A program made the translations under genes and the position numbers. This document shows positions 33,178-41,044 of a DNA stretch of 57,869 nt, piece after piece. Origin of the DNA: Sphingomonas canadensis (GTDB lineage Bacteria > Pseudomonadota > Alphaproteobacteria > Sphingomonadales > Sphingomonadaceae); contig NZ_JAPDRA010000015.1 in the NCBI RefSeq assembly GCF_026013525.1, forward strand, positions 1 to 57,869. Direction: 5' to 3'. Each line of letters begins with the position of its first letter. Within the stretch, counting starts at the first letter, position 1. The notes beneath the pieces were generated by a model. It saw only the letters and a program-made list of their open reading frames with translations, was not told the origin of the DNA and did no database searches.

Positions 33178-34182
33178 TCAGCCTTTGGGCGCGATGTTGA
33201 AGATGCGCTCGGCGTTGCGGTGCCAGATGGCCGCCTTCACCTCGGCGGGCAAATCGATCGCCTCCATCTCGGCAACCGATTTGCCGCTGTCGACGAAGGG
33301 ATAGTCGATCGCGAACATCACCTTGTCCGCGCCGATCGATTCGATCGCGAAGCGCACGGCCGGCCCCCAGTTCATGCCGCTGGTGGTGATCGCGAAGTTG
33401 CGCTTGATATATTCGCTCGGCGCCAGTTCCAGCGCCGGGCGGCTGCCTTCGGGCGCCTTGAAGTTGGCGTGCATCGCGTCGAGCCGGGGCAGCCAATAGT
33501 GCAGCCCCTCCCCGCCGTGGCCCAGCACCACCTGGAGCCGCGGGAAGCGATCGAATATACCGCCCGCGATCAGCCGCAGCGCGTGTAGCGACGTCTCTGC
33601 CTGGAACCCCCAGATCGCATGTTCCAGCGTATAAGCCTGATAGGGCGCGATCATCTGCGGCGAAGGCGCGCGCGGATGGATATAGAGCGGCGCGCCGGTC
33701 GCCTCGCACGCCTCCAGGATCGGCCAATATTCGGGCTGATCCAGATAATCGCCGTTGGTATGCGAATTGACGATCACGCCGTTGTAGCCGAGCCGGGTCA
33801 TCGCCCGCTCGATCTCGCGGGCGGCACCCGCCGGGTCCTGGGGCGCGAAGCTGGCCAGGCCGGCATAGCGCGCCGGATGGCGGGCGATCGCATCGGCCAG
33901 CACATCGTTGGCAAGCGTGGCGAGCGCCGTTGCCTCATCCGCCGGGAACATCTGCACGCCGGTGGAGGCGAGCGAGATCAACTGCACGTCGATCCCGGTC
34001 TCGTCCATGATCTGCAGCCGCTCGTCGTCCAGATCGAGCAGGCGCCGCTGCAGCGGCGTGCCGTCCGCCGCCTTGGACCAGAAGAACAGGTCTGAATCAT
34101 AGGGTTCGCCGGCCGCGCGATCGAGCATCGGGCGCAGCACCTCGGGGATGACGAACGCCTCCTCGGTCGCGATCCGGCGCAT
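33178..34182 (-). CDS. LigW-like amidohydrolase (5-carboxyvanillate/gamma-resorcylate decarboxylase family)
   Basis: A 334-residue protein closely following the layout of 5-carboxyvanillate decarboxylase (LigW). The metal-site Glu lies in RIATEEAFV, with the segments LLDLDDERLQIMDETGIDVQ, LYIHPRAPSP (His), VLGHGGEGLHYWL (His) and AIDYPFVDS (Asp). These enzymes remove CO2 from a hydroxylated aromatic acid with a Mn-type metal, without redox change. It is the last gene of an operon with the LigI-like B gene (one-base overlap) and the beta-propeller gene. In sphingomonads LigW acts on the product of biphenyl-type lignin dimers, which fits the LigXa-like oxygenase at 50591. Confidence 0.84.
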   Translation of the reverse strand: MRRIATEEAFVIPEVLRPMLDRAAGEPYDSDLFFWSKAADGTPLQRRLLDLDDERLQIMDETGIDVQLISLASTGVQMFPADEATALATLANDVLADAIARHPARYAGLASFAPQDPAGAAREIERAMTRLGYNGVIVNSHTNGDYLDQPEYWPILEACEATGAPLYIHPRAPSPQMIAPYQAYTLEHAIWGFQAETSLHALRLIAGGIFDRFPRLQVVLGHGGEGLHYWLPRLDAMHANFKAPEGSRPALELAPSEYIKRNFAITTSGMNWGPAVRFAIESIGADKVMFAIDYPFVDSGKSVAEMEAIDLPAEVKAAIWHRNAERIFNIAPKG

Positions 34183-35081
34183 CAGTGCCAGCCCCGCCCG
34201 TATACGCGCTCCGCCGTGCCCGAGAGGATCTGTTCACGTTCCCGCGCCCCGAAACCCTCCACCGAGCTGCGGCCCAGATCGGCCATATAGGCATAGCTTC
34301 CGGGCGACTGGGTGATGTCCGATCCCCACATCATCCGGTCCGGCCCGAACAGCGCGGCCACGCGCTCCACGACCGGGCGATAGTCGATCCCGGCCTTGTC
34401 CAGCCGGCCCAGCGGAATGGTGGTGAACTTGATCGTCGTTCCGTCGAACGCCGCGACCTGCTCCAGCAACTCGTCAACGCCGTGATCGGGCGGCCCGGCA
34501 TCGCTCGCGATCGCACCGAAATGATCGATCACGACCGTCACGTTCGGGATATCGCGCAGGATGCCGGCAAGACACGTCAGCCCCTCCGCCCGGTTCCACG
34601 GGAACAGGTGGACGCAAACCGGCGCTTCCAGCTCCGCCGCCGCCTTCCACGCATCGCGCGCCAGCGGAGAATCGAGCCAGCCGATCCCCATGCCCCTCAC
34701 CAGCTCCATGAGCCGGATGCCGGCCGCGCCGCGATCACGTATCCAATGCTCCACCGCCGCGCCGCAATCGGCAGCCGCGGCATCGATCGAGCAGACCGCC
34801 GCCAGCCGCGCCGGATGCCGCGCCGCACTGTCGCAGACATAGGAACTGTCGAAGCCGTAAATCGACCCGCGCTGCACCAGCACCGCCTTTTCGACACCGC
34901 TCGCGTCCATCTCGCCGAGCAGCCGCTCGACCGTCATCGGATCGTCGAGATCGCCCGGATTCAGCGCGCCGCTCGGCGGCGACGGCGGATAGGCCGCGGT
35001 ATCGCCCGTGACGAGATGGGCGTGCGTATCGATCAAGAAATCCTCCCCCAAAGGTGGGGCGGCGCGCAACTCCGCTGTCAC
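34182..35081 (-). CDS. LigI-like amidohydrolase B
   Basis: A 299-residue TIM-barrel hydrolase of the 2-pyrone-4,6-dicarboxylate hydrolase-like family. The N-terminal HxH reads FLIDTHAHLV, then VLVQRGSIYGFDSSYV, IRLMELVRGMGIGW, VCVHLFPWNRAEGL, VIDHFGAIASD and MWGSDITQSPG, all with the expected metal and base residues. It may open a lactone or pyrone ring-cleavage product to a linear acid. It overlaps the LigW-like gene by one base (TGATG). It is a relative of the gene at 24311, from which it differs by an intact HxH and DHxG. Confidence 0.82.
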   Translation of the reverse strand: MTAELRAAPPLGEDFLIDTHAHLVTGDTAAYPPSPPSGALNPGDLDDPMTVERLLGEMDASGVEKAVLVQRGSIYGFDSSYVCDSAARHPARLAAVCSIDAAAADCGAAVEHWIRDRGAAGIRLMELVRGMGIGWLDSPLARDAWKAAAELEAPVCVHLFPWNRAEGLTCLAGILRDIPNVTVVIDHFGAIASDAGPPDHGVDELLEQVAAFDGTTIKFTTIPLGRLDKAGIDYRPVVERVAALFGPDRMMWGSDITQSPGSYAYMADLGRSSVEGFGAREREQILSGTAERVYGRGWH

Positions 35082-35120
35082 ACGCCGGCGCCGCCCCAGG
35101 TGTTCGCCCTACGTGAGGCG

Positions 35121-36287
35121 TCAGGCGAAAGCGTTGATTCCACGAAGCTTATTCTCATATGCCTCGCGTTCTTCCGCGGTCAGGAACCATCGGAAGTGCG
35201 GCCCCTTCGACATCGGCGGAAGCTCGCCGGTGGCGAACTGCCAGCTCTCGCCCTCGTCGCGGCTGACATAGAGTTCGCCACAGGCGGAACCGGTGTAGAG
35301 TTCCAGCCCGCCCTCTTCGGCATCGTGCATCGCCGCGATTTCCAGGTTGCCGCGCACGGGCTCGACCATTCCCGCCATCGCCTGCTGCCAGGTCTTGCCG
35401 TGATCGATACTCTTCATGAACTGCGGATGCGCGGTACCCTCGGTCGCCCATTTCGGGTTCGGGTTCTCTCCCGCGCCCTGCATGAACAGCACGTCCTTGG
35501 TCGGATGGACGAAGAACGGGTCCGGATAGGCGCAAGGGTGGCTGGTGTCGGTCAGCCGTTCCCAGGTCGCGCCCTTGTCCGCGCTGTGATAGAGGCCGAT
35601 CCCGGTGGTGAAGAATATCTCGTCCGGCGTGCGATAAAAGACCACGCGATGCTGGTCGCGCCGGAACTTGTCGTCCGACCGCTCCATCGAATGCAGCGAT
35701 TCCCAGCTCTTGCCGCCATCGGTGGTGCGCAGCAGATCGCCCTGCTCGACGCAGATGTAGATCGTCTCCGGCTCGTCGGGGTGCGCGGCGATATGCTTGA
35801 TGTGCGGCTGCGCGCGCGGGAATATCCAGTGCTCGGTACCTTCCACCTCGGTGCAGCTCGGATAAGCGGTCCAGCTCTCGCCCAGGTCCCAGCTCCGGTA
35901 GAACATCACCGGCTCGGTACCCAGGTTCAGGATCGTCTCGCCGCCCACATGCTGGACCAGCAGCGTATAGGCATGGCCGGAGGCGACGCCGTTGTCCGCG
36001 CGTTGCCAGCTCTTGCCGCCGTCGGCGCTTTTCAGCAGCCCGCCCGCGAAGTGCATGCCCGCGAACAGCAGCCCGGTGGGTTCGTCATAGACCAGGCAGC
36101 TCACATGCTGCCCTTCCAGCAACAGCCCATCCTGGCGCAGCCACGCGCCCGCCGGACCATCGCGGCGGAAATCCAGAACGCCTTCGGTTGTGGCCACCAG
36201 CATGCGCCGTGCCGCCTTGCGGCTCGACGAGGTGGTTTTTCCGTTGGCCGAGATGCAGAGGATCGTCTCTTCGGAATCGTACGCCAT
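35121..36287 (-). CDS. Asp-box (BNR-repeat) six-bladed beta-propeller protein
   Basis: A 388-residue protein with six Asp-boxes, each at the turn of a propeller blade: SADGGKSW, SWDLGESW, TTDGGKSW, SADKGATW, SIDHGKTW and SRDEGESW. No signal peptide is seen, and the N-terminal 28 residues before MLVATTEGV may be a start-site artefact. The fold is common in sialidases and sortilin-like proteins, but none of the sialidase catalytic residues is evident. Its place before two hydrolase genes suggests that it binds or processes an intermediate, perhaps as a lactonase-like propeller. Function unknown. Confidence 0.76.
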   Translation of the reverse strand: MAYDSEETILCISANGKTTSSSRKAARRMLVATTEGVLDFRRDGPAGAWLRQDGLLLEGQHVSCLVYDEPTGLLFAGMHFAGGLLKSADGGKSWQRADNGVASGHAYTLLVQHVGGETILNLGTEPVMFYRSWDLGESWTAYPSCTEVEGTEHWIFPRAQPHIKHIAAHPDEPETIYICVEQGDLLRTTDGGKSWESLHSMERSDDKFRRDQHRVVFYRTPDEIFFTTGIGLYHSADKGATWERLTDTSHPCAYPDPFFVHPTKDVLFMQGAGENPNPKWATEGTAHPQFMKSIDHGKTWQQAMAGMVEPVRGNLEIAAMHDAEEGGLELYTGSACGELYVSRDEGESWQFATGELPPMSKGPHFRWFLTAEEREAYENKLRGINAFA

Positions 36288-36309
36288 CCTGGCACTCCAC
36301 AGCGCAGTT

Positions 36310-36333
36310 TTGTATAACTAGATCGTATAACTA
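36310..36333 (+). promoter_or_regulatory. Operator pair, 13-bp repeat, before the propeller operon
   Basis: TTGTATAACTA (36310-36320) and TCGTATAACTA (36323-36333) both fit TNGTNNNACNA exactly, at 13-bp spacing. They share the 9-mer GTATAACTA. They lie about 20 bp upstream of the propeller gene on the minus strand and form the cleanest copy in the window. Confidence 0.68.
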
Positions 36334-36364
36334 TCGTGGCGCGGATGCAAGGCGGTGAAGCCGC

Positions 36365-37165
36365 TCAACGAAAGAAGATTCGCTCCGCGTTGCCGCCGAA
36401 GATCAGCGCAACGTCGGCTTCCGGCCGCCCCGCGAACAGCGCGCGGGTCCAGCCGAGCGCATTGGCATAGCCCTCGCGCGAGCTGACCACGGGATAGTCG
36501 CTGCCCCACATCAGCCGCTCCGCGCCGAAAGCGTCCAGCGCCTCCAGAACGATCGCCCCGGCCGCGGCGTCCAGCACCGGCTCGCCCTCGGGCGGCAGCG
36601 GCTTGCCGATCTGGCGCGGCGCGATCTGGCCCAGCGTGGGCAGCTTGAGCGAGACGTTGGGGAAGCGTGACAGCGCCAGAATGCCGGCCCAGGTCGCCGA
36701 ATCTCGGTCGCAATCGGGGCGGGTCCAGCCGCCGAGCTGCTCGATCACGATCGGCAGCGCGGGCAGCTCCGTGGCCAGGGCGGTGAAATCCGCGGTCAGC
36801 AGATTCGCGCTCGGCCCGCCGCAACTGATCGCCAGCCCGCACTCATCCGCCGCGCGCCATGCCGCCAGCGGATCGGCGCCGGGGCTGCGCGCCTCGGGCC
36901 GCAGGCGCAGTCCTGTCATGCCGCGCGCGGCGCAGGAGCGCACCGCCGCATCCGCGCCTTCGGACTGAACCGCGACCGCGCCCACGCTGGCGAAGCGCCC
37001 CGGATAGCGCGCGACGCACGCCTCCTGATAGCTGTTGTCGAACTGGCCCAGCACCTGCGTCAGCACGCCCCGCGCCACGCCGTTCAGGTCCATCTGGCAG
37101 ACCAGCGGCTCCACCGGCTCGAACCATTGCGGCGATGCGTGGCAATGCGCGTCGACGATATTCAT
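36365..37165 (-). CDS. Amidohydrolase family 2 protein
   Basis: A 266-residue TIM-barrel hydrolase-like protein with HxH in NIVDAHCHASP and Asp in RLMWGSDYPVV. The family base position, usually DHxG, reads VIEQLGG here (Gln), so the catalytic set is partly altered. It is shorter than the LigI-like genes. The ribosome site GGAAGG precedes the ATG at 37165. It is divergent from the alpha/beta hydrolase gene over a shared operator. It probably acts on a carboxylated ring-cleavage product, but the substrate is unknown. Confidence 0.78.
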   Translation of the reverse strand: MNIVDAHCHASPQWFEPVEPLVCQMDLNGVARGVLTQVLGQFDNSYQEACVARYPGRFASVGAVAVQSEGADAAVRSCAARGMTGLRLRPEARSPGADPLAAWRAADECGLAISCGGPSANLLTADFTALATELPALPIVIEQLGGWTRPDCDRDSATWAGILALSRFPNVSLKLPTLGQIAPRQIGKPLPPEGEPVLDAAAGAIVLEALDAFGAERLMWGSDYPVVSSREGYANALGWTRALFAGRPEADVALIFGGNAERIFFR

Positions 37166-37228
37166 CGGCGAAATCCTTCCTGCTTTCCCGGCCCTGATGC
37201 AGCACAAGCTTGCATACCGCCAGACAAA

Positions 37229-37252
37229 ATATTAGGCGAAATTGTTAGACGA
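37229..37252 (+). promoter_or_regulatory. Operator pair, 13-bp repeat, between amidohydrolase and alpha/beta hydrolase genes
   Basis: ATATTAGGCGA (37229-37239) and TTGTTAGACGA (37242-37252) are at 13-bp spacing. The second fits TNGTNNNACNA exactly. It lies 14 bp before the GTG start of the plus-strand gene. Confidence 0.6.
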
Positions 37253-37266
37253 TTTTGGAGAATATA

Positions 37267-37971
37267 GTGGATCAGGCCCGGCAGCATCTCGTCCTCGTTC
37301 CGGGATCGCTGTGCGACGCGCGCGTCTGGCATCATCAAGCGAAGGCGCTTTCCGACGTCGCGGAGCCCTGGATTCCGCACCTGCACGGCCATGATTCGCT
37401 GGTGGCGATGGCCCACGCGGTACTCGCGGAGGCGCCCGAGCGGTTCGCGCTGTGCGGCTTTTCGATGGGCGGGCGCGTTGCGCTGGAGATGCTGCGGCTG
37501 GCACCCGAGCGGATCACCCGGCTCGCGCTGATCGACGCCAGCGTCCACCCGGTCGCCGAGGGTGAGGCGGCGCGGCGCCAGCCCCAGATCGACATGGCGC
37601 GCGATCAGGGGATGGCCGCGCTCGCGCGCTGGTGGAACCCGCGCATCGCCCATCCCTCGATGCATGGCGACGCGGACTATATGGGCCTGCTCGAATCGAT
37701 GGCGTGCAGCTTCACCCCGCAGGAATATGCGCGGGAGGTCCGCGCGCTGCTCGAACGGCCCGATCCGCGCGGACTGCTGGGCGGCATCGCGGTGCCCGTG
37801 CTGGTGCTTTCGGGCGAGGAGGATCCACTCAGCACGCCCGATCGCAACCGCGCGATGGCGGATGCGATTCCGGGCGCGCGGCTGATCCTGATCGGCGGCG
37901 CGGCTCACTTTCCGATGCTGGAGAAAGCGGAAGCGGTCACCGCGGCGCTGCGCGACTGGCTGGCGGCCTGA
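37267..37971 (+). CDS. Alpha/beta-hydrolase
   Basis: A 234-residue alpha/beta-hydrolase fold protein. The nucleophile elbow is GFSMGG near residue 70, the acid lies in LVLSGEEDPLSTPD and the His in GGAAHFPMLEK. It is similar in outline to meta-cleavage product hydrolases and carboxylesterases, which could act on ring-cleavage products or ester side chains; the sequence does not decide. The start is GTG at 37267, preferred to TTG at 37255 because GGAG lies six bases upstream. Confidence 0.82.
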   Translation: MDQARQHLVLVPGSLCDARVWHHQAKALSDVAEPWIPHLHGHDSLVAMAHAVLAEAPERFALCGFSMGGRVALEMLRLAPERITRLALIDASVHPVAEGEAARRQPQIDMARDQGMAALARWWNPRIAHPSMHGDADYMGLLESMACSFTPQEYAREVRALLERPDPRGLLGGIAVPVLVLSGEEDPLSTPDRNRAMADAIPGARLILIGGAAHFPMLEKAEAVTAALRDWLAA

Positions 37972-37972
37972 A

Positions 37973-37993
37973 GGCGGAGCGCCCAGCTCCGCC
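37973..37993. terminator. Hairpin between convergent hydrolase and MDR 2 genes
   Basis: GGCGGAGC (37973-37980) pairs with GCTCCGCC (37986-37993) around a five-base loop, between convergent genes. There is no U-run, so the call is tentative. Confidence 0.4.
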
Positions 37994-38001
37994 CCGCCCG
38001 G

Positions 38002-39108
38002 CTATTTCCAGGGATCGACGACCACGTGGATAGCACCCTCCACCTCGCGGCCGGCGGTAGCCTTGATCGCCAGATCGACCTCATCCAGCCCGAAGCGGTG
38101 CGTACACATCTTCTCCAGCGGGAAGCGGCGCGAGGTGATGATGCGCAGCGCCGTATCCACCGCCCACCAGCTCCGCCCGCGGCCCGAGCGCACGGTCAGG
38201 AACTTCCGCTTGATCTCGCGCACCGGCACGCCGCGATCCATGCAGTTGACCCAGAGCCAGGCGCCGTAATTGGCGTGGGCCAGATACTGGTCCATGTTCG
38301 CCCCGCCGGGATCGCCGGTGGTGTCCACCACCACGTCCAGCCCGCGCGCGCCCAGGATGCGGCGCAGCCCGGCGTCCAGCGTCTCTTCCTCCACGTTGAT
38401 CACCGCGTCCGCCCCCAGCTCGGGCGCAAGCGCCAGCCGGGCGGCATCGCGGGTCATCCCCGCCAGGATGACCGTCTCCGCGCCCGCGTCCTTCGCGCCC
38501 AGCACGGCGCCCAGCCCCTGCTGGCCGGGGCCGATGATCAGCACGGTCTTGCCCGGCCCGGCGTTCACGTCGCGCGCGACCCATTGCACGCCGTTGCCGA
38601 TCGGGATCGCCAGCGTCGCCAGTTCGGCGGGCAGATCCTGCGGGATCTTGTGGAACACGGTGTTCCAGGGAAGGTGGATATATTCCGCGAACCCGCCCAC
38701 CAGATGCGGCGCCGCGCCGGGATCGATCAGCCCATAGCGGCGCGGGTTCGTGCCGCCGAAGAAGTCCGCGTCGGGGCAGAAGCGGTATTCGCCCTGCAGG
38801 CACCAGCGGCAAGCCTTGCACGGCAGATATTCCTGGATCACCACCCGCTCGCCGGGCGCGACCTTCCACAGGCGGGCGGCATCCGCGCCCATCGCCACGA
38901 CCGATCCGACGATCTGGTGCCCCATCGCCACCGGCAGCCATTTGTCCCCGGCGCGATAGACCTCCGGCTCGGCGCCGCCCACGCCGCATGCCTCGATCTT
39001 CAGCATGCCCTCGTCGGGGCGCAGATCGGGCCAGGGATAGGAGCGCAGGCTGGTTTCCTGCACGCCGGTCTTCACGGCGATACGGACCTGGGCGGGGTGA
39101 TCGGACAT
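38002..39108 (-). CDS. Zinc-type medium-chain dehydrogenase/reductase 2
   Basis: A 368-residue paralogue of the enzyme at 28471. The structural zinc Cys set is intact in CKACRWCLQGEYRFC, and the NAD site is VLIIGPGQQGLG. The catalytic-zinc positions are changed: GVGGAEPE in place of G-x-C-G-S-D, and GHQIVG in place of the usual GHE. The pair therefore forms a distinct subgroup likely working without active-site zinc. It lies three bases after the glycerate-kinase-like gene in one operon. The substrate is not known. Confidence 0.83.
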   Translation of the reverse strand: MSDHPAQVRIAVKTGVQETSLRSYPWPDLRPDEGMLKIEACGVGGAEPEVYRAGDKWLPVAMGHQIVGSVVAMGADAARLWKVAPGERVVIQEYLPCKACRWCLQGEYRFCPDADFFGGTNPRRYGLIDPGAAPHLVGGFAEYIHLPWNTVFHKIPQDLPAELATLAIPIGNGVQWVARDVNAGPGKTVLIIGPGQQGLGAVLGAKDAGAETVILAGMTRDAARLALAPELGADAVINVEEETLDAGLRRILGARGLDVVVDTTGDPGGANMDQYLAHANYGAWLWVNCMDRGVPVREIKRKFLTVRSGRGRSWWAVDTALRIITSRRFPLEKMCTHRFGLDEVDLAIKATAGREVEGAIHVVVDPWK

Positions 39109-39111
39109 TCG

Positions 39112-39969
39112 CTATTCCTTGACGAGGGTGAAGCCGAAATCCCGGTCGCGGGCGAACAGGATGTCGGCGCGTTGGCGCATCGCGGGCCACAGCGCGCGGG
39201 TGTAGCGCTCGTAATGCTGGACGAAGCGGGTGACGGCGGCGCGGTCCATCCGCGCCCGCGCGGTGCCAGCGGCCAGGCCGTCCTCCTGCCGCAACCGCGA
39301 ATCGATGACGGTCTCCAGGTCCGGCACCTCGATCGACACCAGCAGCGCGAACCGGTCCCACAGCGGCTCATAGCCATGGGGCAGCGCCGCCCGGCTCCAG
39401 CCGAACCAGCGGCCGTCCGGATCGGCCTCTGCCTCCAGCGCGTTGATGGGGCCGCTCCAGGCGGGCAGATCGGCGGCGCGGATGCCGACGCACCAGCCCT
39501 CCACCAGCACCACGTCCGGCACGCCTTCGAATGTCACCCAGTCCGCGCGCGGCGCGCGATCGTCGGCCAGCTTGTCGAACACGGGGATCGCGGTGACGCC
39601 CCCGGCAGCAAGGCTGGCCAGCACGGCCTCCATCAGCGCCATGTCGTGCGTACCCGGAACGCCGCGCGTGGCGCACAGTGGATGGATGGCGCGCGCCAGT
39701 TCCCCGCGCTCGGCGCGTGTCCGGTAGAAATCGTCGAGCGAGAGCAGCGCCGCGCGAAGCCCGTGGAACCGCGCCAGCGCCGCCACCGTGGCATGGGTCA
39801 GCGTGGACTTGCCCGATCCCTGCGCGCCGTTGATGCCCAGGATCAGCGGCCCCGGCCCGCGCGGAAGCGCCGCGATGCGCCGGGCGAGCAGGCACGCGGC
39901 CTCCGCGCCCGAAGCGTTGAGCGGCATCCGCCCGTCCAGCACCGCCGCCAGTTCTTGCGCCTGCTCCAT
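39112..39969 (-). CDS. D-glycerate 3-kinase-like P-loop kinase
   Basis: A 285-residue kinase resembling the plant-type D-glycerate 3-kinase (GLYK) family. The Walker A is GINGAQGSGKST near residue 45, followed by LDDFYRTRAERGELA, the characteristic CATRGVPGTHDMALM, IPVFDKLADDRAPRADW and VVLVEGWCVGI. The enzyme would make 3-phosphoglycerate from glycerate with ATP. The ATG at 39969 is chosen since GGGAAG stands seven bases upstream; Met at 39975 is alternative. With the GlxR-like gene at 18543 it suggests that the pathway generates a C3 acid. It is divergent from the quinone oxidoreductase gene. Confidence 0.78.
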   Translation of the reverse strand: MEQAQELAAVLDGRMPLNASGAEAACLLARRIAALPRGPGPLILGINGAQGSGKSTLTHATVAALARFHGLRAALLSLDDFYRTRAERGELARAIHPLCATRGVPGTHDMALMEAVLASLAAGGVTAIPVFDKLADDRAPRADWVTFEGVPDVVLVEGWCVGIRAADLPAWSGPINALEAEADPDGRWFGWSRAALPHGYEPLWDRFALLVSIEVPDLETVIDSRLRQEDGLAAGTARARMDRAAVTRFVQHYERYTRALWPAMRQRADILFARDRDFGFTLVKE

Positions 39970-40004
39970 CACCATGCTTCCCCAGCCCTGAAAGGACCCG
40001 CCCA

Positions 40005-41024
40005 ATGGACCAGATGAACGCCATCGTCATGCACGAGTTCGGCGGACCGGAGGTGCTCCGCTACGAACGCTTCCCCAAGCCGGTTCCCGGGCCGGGCGAA
40101 GTGGTGGTCGAGGTGCATGCCGTGTCGGTCAACCGCACGCTCGACCTTGTGGTGCGCGCGGGAGCCTATGGCGCGCCGGTGAAATTGCCGCACATCCTGG
40201 GCGTCGATCCCTCGGGCGTGGTCAGCGCCGTGGGCGAGGGCGTTGCCGGGCGCAGCGTGGGCGATCGCGTCGTCGCGCTCCCCTGGCGCAGCAAGCCGGC
40301 GGGGCCGCTCGACGCGGTGGGGATGCAGCATCTGGGCGGCTATGCCGAATATGTGAAGCTCCCTGCCCAGGCGACGGTGGCGATCCCCGACGGGCTGGAC
40401 TTCGCCACCGCCACGGTGGTGACGCGCCACGCCCCCCAGGCGTTCAACCTGCTGCGCGATCGCGCGGGGCTGAAGGCCGGCGAAACCGTGCTGGTGATGG
40501 GCGCGTCCGGCGGGCTGGGCAGCGCAGGCGTGCAGGTGGCGAAGCTGCTGGGCGCCACGGTGATCGCGGGCGCGGGCGCGCCGGACCGGGTGCAGGCGGC
40601 GCGCGGCCTGGGGGCCGATCACGGCATCGACTATCGCGCCGAAGATCTCACCGCGCGCGTGCTGGAGCTGACCGGCGGACGCGGCGTGGACGTGGTGTTC
40701 GAGAATATCGGGGATCCGGTGCTGTTCCCCAAGGCGTTCCACGCCATCGCCCGCCACGGCCGGCTCGTCACCGCGGGCAGCCACGGCGGGGGCGAGGTGA
40801 CGCTCGATGTGAAGCGGCTCTATCTCTATCAGATCGCGGTGATGGGCAGCCTGGGCTTCACCGATGCCGATGTCATGGCCAGCCTGGAGGCGGCGGCGCG
40901 CGGCGACTTTCGCGTGCTGATCGACGCGATCCTCCCCCTCTCCCGCGCCGCCGAGGCGCATGAGCGGGTGGCCGGCCGTGACGGCGTGGGCAAGATTCTG
41001 CTCTCCCCGAAGCTCATGGGCTGA
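40005..41024 (+). CDS. NADPH:quinone oxidoreductase-like MDR protein
   Basis: A 339-residue zinc-independent MDR of the quinone-oxidoreductase type. The N-terminal MNAIVMHEFGGPEVLRY, the GDRVVALPW turn, the NADPH motif VMGASGGLGSAGVQVAKLLGA and VDVVFENIGDPVLF are typical. It reduces quinones or alpha,beta-unsaturated carbonyls, plausible detoxification of catechol-derived quinones. The ATG at 40005 follows AAAGGA; Met at 40014 is alternative. It is divergent from the glycerate-kinase-like gene with only a 35-bp gap, which contains no operator pair. Confidence 0.83.
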   Translation: MDQMNAIVMHEFGGPEVLRYERFPKPVPGPGEVVVEVHAVSVNRTLDLVVRAGAYGAPVKLPHILGVDPSGVVSAVGEGVAGRSVGDRVVALPWRSKPAGPLDAVGMQHLGGYAEYVKLPAQATVAIPDGLDFATATVVTRHAPQAFNLLRDRAGLKAGETVLVMGASGGLGSAGVQVAKLLGATVIAGAGAPDRVQAARGLGADHGIDYRAEDLTARVLELTGGRGVDVVFENIGDPVLFPKAFHAIARHGRLVTAGSHGGGEVTLDVKRLYLYQIAVMGSLGFTDADVMASLEAAARGDFRVLIDAILPLSRAAEAHERVAGRDGVGKILLSPKLMG

Positions 41025-41044
41025 GCCGGGTCCGGAGGCCCCGC

